Source of the DNA: Pictodentalium vernedei
Taxonomy: Eukaryota > Mollusca > Scaphopoda > Dentaliida > Dentaliidae
Assembly (NCBI GenBank): GCA_031216915.1
Contig: CM062294.1
Location: 165,495,455-165,559,454, forward strand
DNA: 64,000 nt
Reading direction: 5' to 3'
Numbering within the stretch: position 1 is the first letter of the stretch; each line of letters starts with the position of its first letter. Shown piece after piece: positions 46,745 to 57,894 of this stretch. The notes beneath the pieces were generated by a model. That model saw only the letters and a program-made list of their open reading frames with translations. It did no database searches and was not told where the DNA came from. The position numbers and the translations under genes were made by a program.

Positions 46745-48655
46745 TCCATGAATTGCTCGATTTATACGTTCTCTTGTCTATCTAGTGTTACAAGAGATTC
46801 AGACTGGGGCAAACATTCGGTGGTTGACTCAGAGACTGCCGCCGCAGTTGCCGGACCCGAGTGTGGCTGTTATGACGGTTGCCAGTCAAACAGATTGGGA
46901 TATAATACTGATCCCTACGGATTCGAAGTGCCAGGGTCTTTGGGTTCCGCAGTCTTTTAGCAATCAGTTTAACTTCCGCGGAATAATGTTTTTTAGGCTT
47001 GCTTTATGTCATTGCATGAACATTATTCAGAAACGCATGCCCAAATTCCTGTCCTTTAATTCGACAGTAGTGGCGTATCTCCGGAACCAGGGAGGCACTC
47101 TTTCGTTTCCGTTATTCAATTTAATGGAAAGAATCCGTCTGTTGGTTATAGTACACCAAGTTCAGTTTTGGTCCGTCATATTCCGGGTCGTCTAATTGTT
47201 TTATCGGACTCCCGTTCTCTTACGGGTCGCTTGTTGCTGTCAGAATGGACTCTCAACAACCAAGTATTCAATCAGATTTGCTATCTATGGGAGCGCCCAA
47301 TGATGATTTATTTATGACACAGCTTGCTAATCAATTGCAGACGTATGTGTTGGCTTGTCCAGATCTCTGAGCTAATATTGTTAACGCTCTATTGATCTAT
47401 AGGACGGAATGATAGGATACGCGTATCCTCCGGCGCTGTTGTTTTAGCAGGTATTGCTAAGATAAACAACCACAATACATTTCTGTTGATAGCATCTCTA
47501 TCTTCACAGAGATCATGAGTAATTTACTCTCTTGTCTACTGTGGGTCTTAACGTGAAATCTTCCTCTATGTGAGGATCTTTTTCACTGGGTAAATCGTGT
47601 CATCTTTATCACAACCAGCAAGGTCGCAACCTTCATGTATTCCGTTGTGTGGTCCGTATTGCATTGTAAGCACTGTACTGGACGAGCTTTGGACGCGATT
47701 TCTTACTATAGGAGATCCTCTTCTTCGCTATTCTATGCGGCTAAAGTGGAGGCTCTTCCGTCGTGGTGTAGGGATCATTATGTTCATATTGTTGATCCCT
47801 CCATACTACTCATTGCTATTTTTTAGTATACTTGTTTCACAAGATCTACTGCAGCCTGTTATTATTTAGGTTATAGGTTTATGTTACCTCATACCTATGC
47901 ACTCTACGATAGTTTACAATTGAGTCTTTTGTCTCTTTATCTAAGTCAGTTAGTAACTTTTTGATAAATAGACTTAGAATCTTTAGATTAAATTCCTATA
48001 CGGATTTTAACTTCGGTTCTTATTTAGCTAAGTAATCATTTGAGCCTCTGGAAACAGTAGTTTTCAAATTCTGACCTTTTAGACAGTAATTCTGTTGGTT
48101 TCTCTTTTACTGTAGAGTCAGTGAGTTTCATGCACTATCGACGGATGATTTTCACTTTCATAGTTTCGGAATCAATACTTCCGTTACTATTTAGGTTGGA
48201 TTGTTGCATAAGAGTTAGGCTCCTATTATCCGGAACCTATTATTTTAAGGTCCTTCCGTCTTCGTATGGGCATAGGCCTTTACTCTTTCCGGGTACAGTT
48301 TATGTATTTATAAACAGCTATCTGTTTATTACAAAGGGCGTAAGCTTCTTCTGTCTTTGATGTCTAGTAGAAGGACGTTACGCTCCATTTTATTGTTAAT
48401 GGATTCTATTAACTATCGGTACTGCTTATGGTATATCATTGACTTAGCAGTTGTGCTTAAGATTTCGGCTCATGAAGTAAGAGTTCTTCTACTTCTTGGG
48501 CTTACATTAATAGTGTCGCTATTATAGATTTTTGAAGGCCGCTCATTGCGCTCAGCCATCCACATTCATGAATTTTATCTCAGAAATATCGAGTCCATTT
48601 CTGGAGGCCTCTATTGTTAGGTCTATTATCTACTGCTCAGAATGTCATTCACTTA
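46745..48655 (+). pseudogene. Decayed RNase H / Dam-like / recombinase region of copy F
   Basis: Starts after the RT-core deletion. The RNase H, Dam-like and recombinase remnants run in the same order as in A, with many stops; HEVR coding survives near 48468. Matches A closely, including local small deletions around 47380-47600, so A and F share a decayed ancestor. Confidence 0.85.
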
Positions 48656-49101
48656 ACAGTTGCTACTATAGCTAGGTAGGCTGTCTGTTTCGGCAGTGTC
48701 TCCGTTCGGCTGCCCTCTTCGCTCTGGGCTATTTGACCCAGGGCAAGAAAAAAGGGGGGGGGGGGGGGAGGGTGTTCCCTTGGGTCACCTGTTTTACTAT
48801 GAAAACAAGGGGATACCTCCTCCGGAGTTAGTAATTCTGAGCTGTTATTGGGATGGTTGTTTAGTGAGAAGTTTAGGTTTTTAAAATTCATTCAAGTCTT
48901 AGTTTTTAAAGTATAGCTTTTGAATATTGCATATGTCAACGGACATGATTATGCAATCCTCAGACACTTTTAGGAGTATAAGAGTCTCTATTCTCTAGAC
49001 TTACTTTATTTATTGGCTTACTTTAAAAATTATTAGTATAAGGATTATATTGGATATTAATAGAGTACATGGATGTATGAAGCTCAATTTTGGAAGGTGT
49101 T

Positions 49102-49136
49102 GTATCTTTCTAATTTATCATAAATAAGAAAGATAC
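49102..49136 (+). other. Conserved 3' hairpin of copy F
   Basis: GTATCTTTCTAATTT / AAATAAGAAAGATAC, loop ATCAT. Confidence 0.6.
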
Positions 49137-49451
49137 ATGTAAGGCCTATTACTTCTTTTTCCCTACAGGGGATGACTCTATTTTATTTTATTGAGCGTAT
49201 TCCATTTTGCTCTATGTCCTTGGCCCTCCAGCCTTTTTACTATTCAGCTATGTCTGGGTCATTGGTACAGTATAAAAATGTTAAAAAATTTATAGTAATT
49301 TATATATTTTTATATATTTTTTATACTTACCAATGACCCAGACGGGGATGGCCCTCCCAGGAGTTGGGAACTCTTGCCTCCCCGCTGAGTACATAGCGCT
49401 TACCAGGCACTGGTTATTAGAATGATTAATGGCGCCAATTTCGGAACGTCC

Positions 49452-49545
49452 TTGACACTGTTGATGATGTAACAGTGTTTCTACATTATTGTCGGCTTCC
49501 AGTACAGGCAGCCAACAATGATGTAAAAACACTGTCAAGGTAAAT
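49452..49545. repeat. Palindromic element at the broken right end of copy F
   Basis: CAGTGTTTCTACATTATTGT at 49472 is mirrored by ACAATGATGTAAAAACACTG at 49516-49535. CCTTGACA at the start belongs both to the terminal repeat and to the arm (complement TGTCAAGG at 49533). A foldback element probably caused or exploited the truncation. Confidence 0.65.
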
Positions 49546-49964
49546 GCATCCTTGTACTCTTGGAACAACTTTTTCAGAGCAATATAAAAGGGGCAGTATG
49601 TGGATGTATGGTGCCCTCAAGAGTTAATTTGCCAACACAGATTTCAAACTTCCCAAGTTTGTCTGGAGTTTCCACGTGGCAATTTGCCTCTTCATTTAAT
49701 AATCCAGTTGGCTATAAAACAACACGTCTTTGTTACTCTCATAATACATTATTGTGTTAACTCTTTTCTGTATGAAGAGTTTGATAGGGAAAATCTTGAA
49801 GTCATAGAAAATAAAATGGAAATATGTATACCTTGTTTTGTGAAAACCATGCATGGTCAGGTCTTTGTTTGCTTCTAGTAGTTAAAAATTAAATTAGTTT
49901 ACAATTTAATTTTGTAAAGGCACTGTTCTAAGACCATGTTTCTTTTCTTGTTTTTTAAGCAGTC

Positions 49965-50366
49965 TTTTGGGGGTGCGGTGGTGTCGCAGTAACCGGTTCT
50001 CGTCAGATCACCAAAGTTAAGAAATATCGAGCATGGTTAGTCCTCGGATGGGTGACCGTCTGAGTGATCGATTCGGACTCCTGTATTGTGTCCTTGGGCA
50101 AGGCACTTGACCCCGATTGTCCACATGGCACGATGATGCCGTGTACTAAGGTGTACTGCACGTCGATGGTGCACATGTCTTCAACCAATCTAACCCTGCC
50201 TATGCTGCAGTGCAGAGTTACGATGTTGAGGAGCTGGCAGCTGCTCGTCGTTGCTCGGTGGTTCTCTCCGGGTACTCTGGCTTCCTCCACCCATAAAACT
50301 GTTACGTTCACGATTAGCCATTGTGCTTGAGTATGTGACCTTAAAACAAGAATAAATAAATAAATA
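49965..50366 (+). mobile_element. 5S rRNA-headed SINE, full length
   Basis: Bounded by a perfect 11-bp duplication TTTAAGCAGTC (49954-49964 and 50367-50377). Head 49985-50061 has the 5S-like GGTTCTCGTCAGATCACC, AGTTAAGAAATATCGAGC (A-box region) and CTCGGATGGGTGACC (C-box region). The body includes GGGCAAGGCACTTGACCCCG; the tail is (AAAT)n. 402 bp, about the length of the antisense copy. Confidence 0.88.
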
Positions 50367-51024
50367 TTTAAGCAGTCAATTTTGCGGCGAGCTGTCTCTC
50401 TGGCATGCCATCACACCTGCAATTTTTTCTTTTTGTGAGTAGGCAATAGTGCACCTCAGTTCCACCTAGCGAGCAATTAACCCTTACCTAACAAATCGGC
50501 TGCATCGACAGCATAATATACATATTGTGCAGTCAGTTTGAAACAATTGTGAAGATTGCATTATGGCTTATTGCACAATATATTGTCCGTCAAGTGCACC
50601 AAGGCGCCATCTACAATGCTTTGGCATTTCAGATTGCACCTTGTTGCACTCAAAGGACAATAGATAGCTTTTTAGTCGACCACCTTTGTGATACCTGTCA
50701 ATTTTCTAATAGTCTAGTATGCCTATTGATATTGTACTAATGATGGAGATAGACAGCACCTGAAGGCTGTACTATTGTAACAACTGAAAAGTGGATTTGA
50801 TTTGAGATTCAAGTTGGTTTCAAACCTTTTGCTTGATTCTATTCGAGAGAAACATCACCATTCACCAGGCTCTAGTTTTGGGGGGATTGCATCACAATGC
50901 AATATATTTTTATTGATTTGTAATATTTTATTTTTACTGCACCATTTTGTGCCCCAAAACACTGATTGAACCCAAACCTAGATTAAATACTGCACTTTGG
51001 AGTAAAAGTTTTTCACCTTGATTA

Positions 51025-51200
51025 TGTTTTATCCACCCACAAGGGAGGGATGTAGAGAAGACCTCCGTCTGTCCATCTGCCCATCCATCTGTCCATCCTT
51101 CCAAACTTTATGGCATAACCTGAACAATAGTTAACAGATTTCAATTTACTGAAAATTATGGGAGTTATTGCCCTTTTATTAAAAAGGTAAATTTTATTGA
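51025..51200 (+). repeat. Interspersed repeat start with CTGTCCATC words
   Basis: TCCACCCACAAGGGAGGGAT followed by short TGTCCATCTGCCCATCCAT repeats, a type frequent in bivalve repeats. Confidence 0.45.
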
Positions 51201-51585
51201 TTGTGATTGATTTCGAGTATATTTGTTTGTGGGGGGGGGGGGGGGGTGGCTGGAATCATTTTGCATTGCTTTTCTTGTTGTTATTTTATAGTTACTAAGA
51301 GGCATCATTAATGAATTGTCATTGGCAATAAAAAATTAAACTTTTTGAATACAAACATTTATTATTATGTTTTCATATTTTCTTGTGTTGATCATGGAGA
51401 GTCCTTGGCTACATTGCAAACATATTGTCATACATAATTGTAATAATAAGGCTATTAAAAAGATTTTTTTTTTCTCGGGCACCTTGGACATTATTGATAA
51501 ACTGCGTCATCATTTTCTTTTTATCTGCAAATCTCTTTTGTTGATATCATTTTACTTGTAAGATTAAAAAATTTTTATCCAACTA

Positions 51586-51632
51586 TATCTTGTTTGGTAG
51601 AGCTTACTGAGCTATGTCAAACAAGATAAAGT
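51586..51632. repeat. Palindrome like that inside the pogo MITEs
   Basis: TATATCTTGTTTGGTAGAGC and its near complement GCTATGTCAAACAAGATA. Related to 17261-17313 and 18733-18786, showing the palindrome also exists alone. Confidence 0.6.
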
Positions 51633-51750
51633 GGATTAAATTTGCAACTGCATTAGATGAAATTTTCACCCCAGAAAGCTTTGGCTTTTCCACATAATAG
51701 TATAAGGTGTCAAATTTCCAAGACCAATTGTTTTCAGGACTATACTGTGG

Positions 51751-51791
51751 AGTAACCCTTTACCCAATGCAGACGATATCAAAAATTTATT
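51751..51791. repeat. Left end of a TTAACC-family MITE split by DIRS D/E
   Basis: AGTAACCCTTTACCCAATGC and GATATCAAAA match 19709-19745. The right part resumes at 59842. Confidence 0.8.
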
Positions 51792-51921
51792 ATTTTTATA
51801 CTGTACCAATGACCCAGACATAGCTGGTGGCCAAACACAAATTTTGCCTCCCAATCCCCAAAATTTGCATCTAACACCAAAAGAAATCATGTCCTGAAGG
51901 ACCTCCATACTTTGCCCTTAC
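51792..51921 (+). repeat. Left terminal repeat of DIRS copy E (truncated)
   Basis: Starts ATTTTTATACTG. The variants CTAACACCAAAAG and CTGAAGGACCTCCATAC pair with the right repeat of E (59530-59841), not with that of D. It stops at about 51921, before the NRF1-like site, and is joined to recombinase sequence by deletion. Confidence 0.8.
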
Positions 51922-52700
51922 TACGATAGTTTACAAATTGGATCTAATGTCTCTTTATCTAAGTTAGTTAGAAACTTTTTGATGAATAGACCCAGAACTC
52001 TTAGATTAATTCCTAAGTGGAATTTAGCTTGGGTTCTTCTTAAACTGAAGGAAAAGCCATTTGAGCCTCTTGGGACAGTAGATTTCAATTCTTGTCTTAT
52101 AAGACAGCTTTTCTCTTAGCTTTCTCTTCTGCTAGAAGAGTCAGTGAGCTTCATGCACTGTCGGTGGATGATTCTCACTATCATAGTGTCGGGAACACTA
52201 TCACCTTCACTACTAATGTGGGTTTTTTAGCTAAGAATCAGGCTCCTAATAAATATCCGGAACCTATTGTTATTAAGGCTCTTCCATCTTCAGACGGGCG
52301 TAGGCCTTTACTCTGTCCTGTTAGAGCTTTACATATTTATAGGCAAAGATCTCAGTTTATCAGAAAGGGACGAAAACGTTTCTTTCTGTCTCTGATGCCT
52401 AATAGAAGGGACATTTCGGTCCATTCTATTGCTAGATGGATTCAATTAACTATCCGTACTGCTTATGAGAGTTTATCTTCTTCTCAGCTGTCTGTGCTTA
52501 AGATTTCGGCTCATGAAGTAAGAGCTCTTGCTACTTCTTGGGCTTACGCTAATAGTATTGCTATTACAGATTTAATGAAGGCTGCTTATTGGTCTCAGCC
52601 ATCCACATTCACGAATTTTTATCTCAGAAATATTGAGTCCATTTCTGGAGACCTGCATTGTTTAGGTCCGTTATCTGTTGCTCAGAATGTCGTCCACTAA
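51922..52700 (+). pseudogene. Tyrosine recombinase 3' part, copy D
   Basis: Lacks the N-terminal core-binding part. A one-base deletion at about 52088 (GATTTCAATTC) shifts the frame; from 52092 the frame is open for 202 codons to the stop and keeps Arg in SSARRVSELH, HEVR, KAAYW and the catalytic Tyr in TFTNFYLR. No start and no promoter of its own. Confidence 0.85.
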
Positions 52701-53162
52701 ACAGTTGCAACTATAGTTATGCAGGCTTTCTGTTCCGGCAGTGACTCCGTCCGGCTGCCCTCTTCGCTCTGGGCTATTTGACCCAGAGCAAGGCAAAGGG
52801 GGGGTGGGGGGGGAGGGTGTTCCCTTAGGTCACCTGCTTTATAGTGAAAAGCAAGGGAATGCCTCCTCCGAAGTCAGTATTTCTGAGTCGTTTCCAGGAT
52901 GGTTTTAAAGTGTAATATTAATGTTAAAAATTCATTCATGTCATATTTTAAAAGTGTAGCTCGGTGTGAAGCATTTGTATATGTCAAGTGTCAAACGGGC
53001 GTTAATATACAATCCTCGGACACTTTTAAAAGAATATAAAGAGTCTCAATTCTCTGGACTAACTTTATTTATTGGCTTGCTTTAAAAATAATTAGTATAA
53101 AGGGTTATACTGGATGTTAATAGAGAACATGAATGTTATTGTGCTCAATTATGAAGGGTATT

Positions 53163-53198
53163 GTATCTTTCTAATTTAACATAAAATAAGAAAGATAC
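53163..53198 (+). other. Conserved 3' hairpin of copy D
   Basis: GTATCTTTCTAATTT / AAATAAGAAAGATAC around AACATA. Confidence 0.6.
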
Positions 53199-53815
53199 AT
53201 GTAAAGCCTAATACTCCTTTTCTCCTTGAGGGGTTGCCTCTATATTATATAGTTGAGCTTATTGGATTTTCCTCCATGTCCTAGGCCCTCCAGCCTTTTT
53301 ACTATTCAGCTAAATCTGGGTCATTGGTACAGTATAAAAATGTTAAAAAATTTATAGTAATTTATATATTTTTTATACTTACCAATGACCCAGACGGGGA
53401 TGGCCCTCCCAGGAGTTGGGAACTCTTACCTCCCCGCTGAGTACATAGCGCTGACCAGGCACTGCCAGTAAGAATGATAATTGGCGCCAATTTCGGAACG
53501 TCCTTGACACTGCGCATGCGCAGTAGAGGCGAAGTATGGAGGTCCTATAGGACATGATTTCTTTTGGTTTTGGATGCAAATTTTGGGGATTGGGGGGCAA
53601 AATTTGTGTTTGGCCCTGGATTTTTTAGAGTTAGCACCAGCTAAGTCTGGGTCATTGGTAAGTATAAAAAATATATAAATTACTATAAATTTTTTAACTT
53701 TTCAAAAATTATTTTGATTTTCAATTGTTTTTTCAATATTAATGGATCATGTTATTATGTATCTTTGTGTTTAGGGGTTTGTGCGAGTACTAGGACTTGT
53801 TGTTTACTTTTCATA

Positions 53816-55912
53816 ATGAAAGGATATTGTTCAAATTGTAATAGGAAGAAATCTTCCTCTGACTTTCATGATCATTGTATTAATTGTAGTCAGTGTACTC
53901 GCACTAATCCCTGTTCAATATGTCAATATTGGGATGTCAAACATTGGAAACGTGTGTCACGATATGTTGTTAGTGGAGAAAGGGCTATGCCAGCTCTTTC
54001 TCCGCAGGGTCACTCTACTCTATCAGTTTCTATTTCAGAGGAACAAGAACAGGGTGATGTTTCCATGTTATCTTCCGCAAGTGCGCTTTGTCGTCACAAA
54101 TGAATACAGAGCTAGCGACAAAAGTGCTCATGGACATAAGACAAATGTCATCTGCTAGCTCGCCCGGTGTAGTGTCCATTCACCGAATGGTTCGGCAGCC
54201 GGGTTCGTCCGATGCAGTCCAGGAGGTAATGTTGGGTGATGCGAGCACTATAAATATTCAACGTGCACACCCAGTGACGGCGGATAGTAGGAGAGATTGG
54301 AGGAAGCCTTCGAGTCCGGTTGCTAGCTCGTCCAGGTCCAGCCGGGCCGCGAGCAAGAGAGGCCCCTCTCTCGTACAACAACATCTGGGACCAGATGTTG
54401 TGGTACAAAATGTGTCGCAAGCGGAGCACACGTCCGTCGCTCGGGACGCTCCGTTGTATAGGCAGTCCGCTGAGACTGCTCAGGCTTCTTCCTCCAGCGC
54501 ACACGACCGCACCTTGGCTACGTGACCGCCGATATTCTTCCAGCTTCGCCAATCAGGGATTCTTCGGTGACCAGGTCACGCCATCCGGTAGCCAGGGACA
54601 TGAGGCCGGTTGACTCCGGACGTTCGCATAGGAAGAGTATGCGGGAGTCACTAGATGCGGAGCTGCCCTCGGCGAAGCAGCGAAAGACTGCGCCTCCGCA
54701 GGCCTCGATGTCGGACGTGCTTCTTCAAATAGCACAACTTATCGCAGCATCCCAGCAACTGACAGAAACGGTGTCGGATCGGGAATTATCCAACGGCGCT
54801 GGGTCGGTACGCTCCGCCGAAGCATCGGGTGCGGTCGACCGGGAGCATCATGAGGTCCGACCGGATGGTGAAAGGGAAACGGATGACTTGGAGCTATCCC
54901 TTTCGGAACAACATAAAGCTGCCGTGGACTTCATCCGGCACTTTCTTCCTCAGGTTGTTCCGTCGGGCCAGACTGCTGCGGTACCGGACAAGAGAATTAT
55001 AGCGTCATTGGGCACTGATTTCTTTGAGCGGTTCAGGGACATCGCTCCCGAGTTTCCGTCTCAGTCCAATAATGTCACAAGAACATTTGAATTATTGAAC
55101 AACGCTATATTCAAACTTGCTTCCAAAACAGGAAAAGCGGGTTTCTTGTCCGCCAATGCTCTTAACCTGCCTTTCATTAATGCAAGGAATAAATTTGATA
55201 CGGCAGGACAGGGTATCCCGAGAGTTCCTCTGCGTATGGACGATGAGGCGGAAGACTTAGAATTATCATTACCGTTGTCTATGTCTATTCCAACCGCGGT
55301 GTTGGAGACGACTATTTCGTCTAACAGAGCCAGTTTTGATGCTTTATCTTACGCAGACCACCTTACTAAGGCGTTATCACTGGTCTTCAACGGAAAGAAT
55401 TCCAGGATATACAATCCTCTTTAAGACTTCTTTCAAGGGCAGTAGCTTATTCCACGTGTAACTCTGCCCTTTCAGTGGCAAACCTGGAGTTGGTTAGACG
55501 TGACGCAGCCCTAGCTACATCCACACTCGTGGATAGTAAGGTGAAGAACTTTCTCAGAGTCGCTTCGGTCTCCGGAGAACTTCTCTTCGACGGCAAGCTT
55601 TCTGGAATTTACGATAAAATTACTAAGAAAGCTTCGGATTCTCTGCTGTTTAAATCTGCTTCTAAGAAGTCGGACACGGCAGATAGGAGTAAGACAGGCA
55701 CTTCTGGGTCTAATGCGCCCAAGAGAGGTTCCTATAGAGGTTCCGGTGCGTCCTCTTGGTCTTATTCAAGAGACCGTCAAGGCAGCGACTCACGTGCGGG
55801 ACGTCCTTCGGGCCGGGACAACCGGTCGGACGCCCCGAGGTCGACGGGACGAGGTGCGGGTTGCGGAGGACGTGGTTTCTCCTCCCGCAGGCCTCGCAGG
55901 TCCAGGAGGTGA
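53816..55912 (+). pseudogene. Gag-like ORF of copy E (three frameshifts)
   Basis: ATG at 53816 opens the same Cys cluster as in B (CSNCNRKK...CINCSQC...CSIC). A one-base loss at about 54090 and a loss of about four bases near 54495 shift the frame; a one-base loss near 55393 produces the false end at 55424, and the true C-terminus runs in the next frame from before 55475 to 55912. This last part is ANLELVRRDAALATSTLVDS, a Lys/Ser segment, then an Arg/Gly/Ser-rich tail (GRGAGCGGRGFSSRRPRRSR), presumably nucleic-acid binding. It shows the natural end of Gag in this family. Frame 55713 onward of the next ORF overlaps it. Confidence 0.8.
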
Positions 55913-56103
55913 TGGCTTCAACCTCTATCGTGTGCCGGTTGGCGGAAGGTTGTCGAGTTTTCCACAAGAGTGGGCGTCGATTACGGACGACCCTTGGGTG
56001 AGAGGGGTGATTTCTAAAGATATCCTTCAAGCGAAAGCCTCCATTAACTCGAAGTCCAAAATGGACTCCACTTCCGTCAAATCCGCAGAAAAGAGACGCT
56101 CTG

Positions 56104-57894
56104 TTGTCAGAGGTGCAGTCTCTTTTAAGGAAGAACGCGGTAGATGTCGTAGAAAACCAGGAGACACTGGGATTCTACAGCCATCTGTTTCTGGTTCCGA
56201 AACCAGACGGCTCGTTCCGTCCAGTCATAGATCTGAGCTGGATAAACAAGCTGATCGTCGCTCCGAAGTTTTATATGGAGACGATTCAATCGGTCAGAGC
56301 GAGTATTTGGGTGAACGATTATGCAACAAGCATAGATCTCAAAGATGCGTACTTTCACGTCATGGTACATCTGACATTCAGAAAGTATCTACGCTTCGCA
56401 GTCCTAGGAGTGGTGTATCAATTCCGGGCGATGTGCTTCGGATTGAATCTAGCACCCTGGGCTTTCACTCGGGTAATGAAATCGGTAATGATGTATTTCC
56501 GAGCTCATTCGTCTGTGGTAACGTCGGCCTACCTGGACGACATTCTTCAGAGGTACGGCAATGAGTTAACGCTTCAGAACGATGTGCAGAATCTGCTTCT
56601 ATTGCTCCGACGTCTCGGTTTTATAATAAACGAGGAGAAGTCGGATCTGGTGCCGTCCAAGTCATTCACACATCTGAGAATGAGCTTCGAGACGCACAAC
56701 AATCTTGTTCGTCTGCCGTTAACCAGAGCGAAATTAGTCAGTTGTTACGCTCGCTATTGTCTGCACGAAGACAAAGTCACAGCGAGGGACTTCATGAGAC
56801 TGATAGGTCTGTGCGGAGCCGCTGCGGATCTCATTCCGATGGGGCGGTTACGCACGCGTCCTCTCCAAATTTTCTTGACTCAGAATTGGAGTGTGAAAAT
56901 TCATTCGCTCGACATAGAAGTTCTCTTGTCAAATCAAGTAAAACGAGAGATTCAGACTTGGGCAAACATCCAGTGGTTAACTCAGGGAGTTCCGCTGCAG
57001 TTGCCGGATCCGAGTTTTACCATTATGACGGATGCCAGTCAAACTGGTTGGGGTGCATCATTGATCCCAACGGATTCGAGATGCCAGGGTCTTTGGGATC
57101 CGCAATTCCTGGGCAAGCACATAAACATCAAGGAAATGATGTCATTTTGGCTTGCGTTACATCATTGTATGGACATTATTCACAATGCTCATGTCCAAAT
57201 CCTATCCGACAATACGACAGTAGTGGCGTATATACGGAATCAGGGAGGCACTCATTCAGTTCCGTTGTTCAATCTAACAGAAAGAATCCTTCTGTTTGCT
57301 CTAGAACATCAAGTTCTACTTTCGGTCCGTCATATACCGGGTCGTCTGAACGTACTAGCAGACTCCCTTTCACGAAAGGGTCGCTTGTTGCCGTCGGAGT
57401 GGACTCTCAACAAACAGGTATTCAATCAGATTTGCTACCAATGGGAACGGCCAATGATAGACTTATTTGCGACACATCTCAACAATCAGTTGCAGACGTA
57501 TGTGTCTCCGTGTCCGGATCCAAGAGCATTTGCAGTAGACGCTCTGTCGATCCCTTGGGACGGAATGATAGGATATGCGTATCCTCCAGCGCCGTTAATT
57601 CAGCAAGTATTGCTAAAGATAAAACAATCTCAATGCAAAATTCTGTTGGTAGCATCTCTGTCTCCACAGAGACCGTGGATAAATCTACTCAGGTGTCTGT
57701 TGTGGGACCTACCGCGAAAGCTTCCTCCACGGGAGGATCTTCTTTCGCAGGGGAAGCCGCGTCAACTTCATCACAACCCGCAAGGTCTCAACCTTCACGT
57801 TTTTCCGTTGTGCGGTCCTTCTTGCATGGCAAGCACTTTACAGGACGAGCAGTGGACGCGATTTCTAACTGTAGGAGGACCTCCTCTTCGCTAA
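56104..57894 (+). CDS. RT / RNase H / Dam-like ORF of copy E
   Basis: 596 codons open; the reading start is not an ATG-defined start. An 8-bp deletion near 56010 separates it from its natural N-terminal extension (frame open from 55713, overlapping gag). RT: LVPKPDGSFRPVIDLSWINK (31-50), motif A SIDLKDAYFH (Asp 78), FGLNLAPWAF (112-121), YLDD (143-146, Asp 145/146). RNase H: Asp 310, Glu 344, Asp 369, Asp 420. Dam-like: DLFATHLNNQL (453-463), PDPRAFAVDALSIPW (471-485), YPPA (493-496), then PQRPW. Methylases have (D/N/S)PP(Y/F/W) at this place; Ala here suggests a degenerate or altered site. Best preserved polymerase of the window. Confidence 0.88.
   Translation: MSEVQSLLRKNAVDVVENQETLGFYSHLFLVPKPDGSFRPVIDLSWINKLIVAPKFYMETIQSVRASIWVNDYATSIDLKDAYFHVMVHLTFRKYLRFAVLGVVYQFRAMCFGLNLAPWAFTRVMKSVMMYFRAHSSVVTSAYLDDILQRYGNELTLQNDVQNLLLLLRRLGFIINEEKSDLVPSKSFTHLRMSFETHNNLVRLPLTRAKLVSCYARYCLHEDKVTARDFMRLIGLCGAAADLIPMGRLRTRPLQIFLTQNWSVKIHSLDIEVLLSNQVKREIQTWANIQWLTQGVPLQLPDPSFTIMTDASQTGWGASLIPTDSRCQGLWDPQFLGKHINIKEMMSFWLALHHCMDIIHNAHVQILSDNTTVVAYIRNQGGTHSVPLFNLTERILLFALEHQVLLSVRHIPGRLNVLADSLSRKGRLLPSEWTLNKQVFNQICYQWERPMIDLFATHLNNQLQTYVSPCPDPRAFAVDALSIPWDGMIGYAYPPAPLIQQVLLKIKQSQCKILLVASLSPQRPWINLLRCLLWDLPRKLPPREDLLSQGKPRQLHHNPQGLNLHVFPLCGPSCMASTLQDEQWTRFLTVGGPPLR

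Larger units (their letters stand above)
42724..49460 (+). mobile_element. DIRS-like retrotransposon copy F (defective subfamily, right end lost)
   Basis: Left end ATTTTTATACTG at 42724 after host CTCTGAT. The right terminal repeat stops at CCTTGACACTG (49460), where a palindrome begins; about 190 bp of outer right sequence is missing. The internal complementary region (about 49247-49345) has a small extra TATATATTTT repeat. Gag is duplicated (44058 and 45185), gag start is TTG, and the gag-to-RNase H deletion lies near 46745. The left terminal repeat is the twin of the copy 0 right terminal repeat. Confidence 0.92.
49461..51791 (+). other. Intron between copies F and D/E
   Basis: Contains the palindrome just described, a complete 5S-headed SINE (49965-50366), a repeat with CTGTCCATCTG words (51025-51200), a poly-G run (51231-51246), a short palindrome (51586-51632) and the left end of a TTAACC MITE (51751-51791). 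50378-51020 shows nothing I can name. Confidence 0.6.
51922..53698 (+). mobile_element. DIRS copy D, 3' fragment nested in E
   Basis: Starts within the recombinase (CGATAGTTTACAAATTGG), then has the 3' region, ICR (about 53315-53395) and complete right terminal repeat ending TTTTTTAAC at 53698. It is followed directly by TTTTCAAAAATT, the part of E equal to B about 21389 onwards. So D was inserted in the leader of E, and a deletion then took the left of D and most of E's leader. Confidence 0.85.

Noticed and set aside
49985-50061. 5S rRNA gene
   Set aside because: Only an inner part resembles 5S rRNA; it is fused to a SINE body and bounded by target duplications.
51792-53698. A naturally short DIRS element (left repeat plus recombinase plus right repeat)
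   Set aside because: The left repeat matches E's right repeat rather than D's, and D's right end abuts E's interior, so a deletion across two nested copies explains it better.
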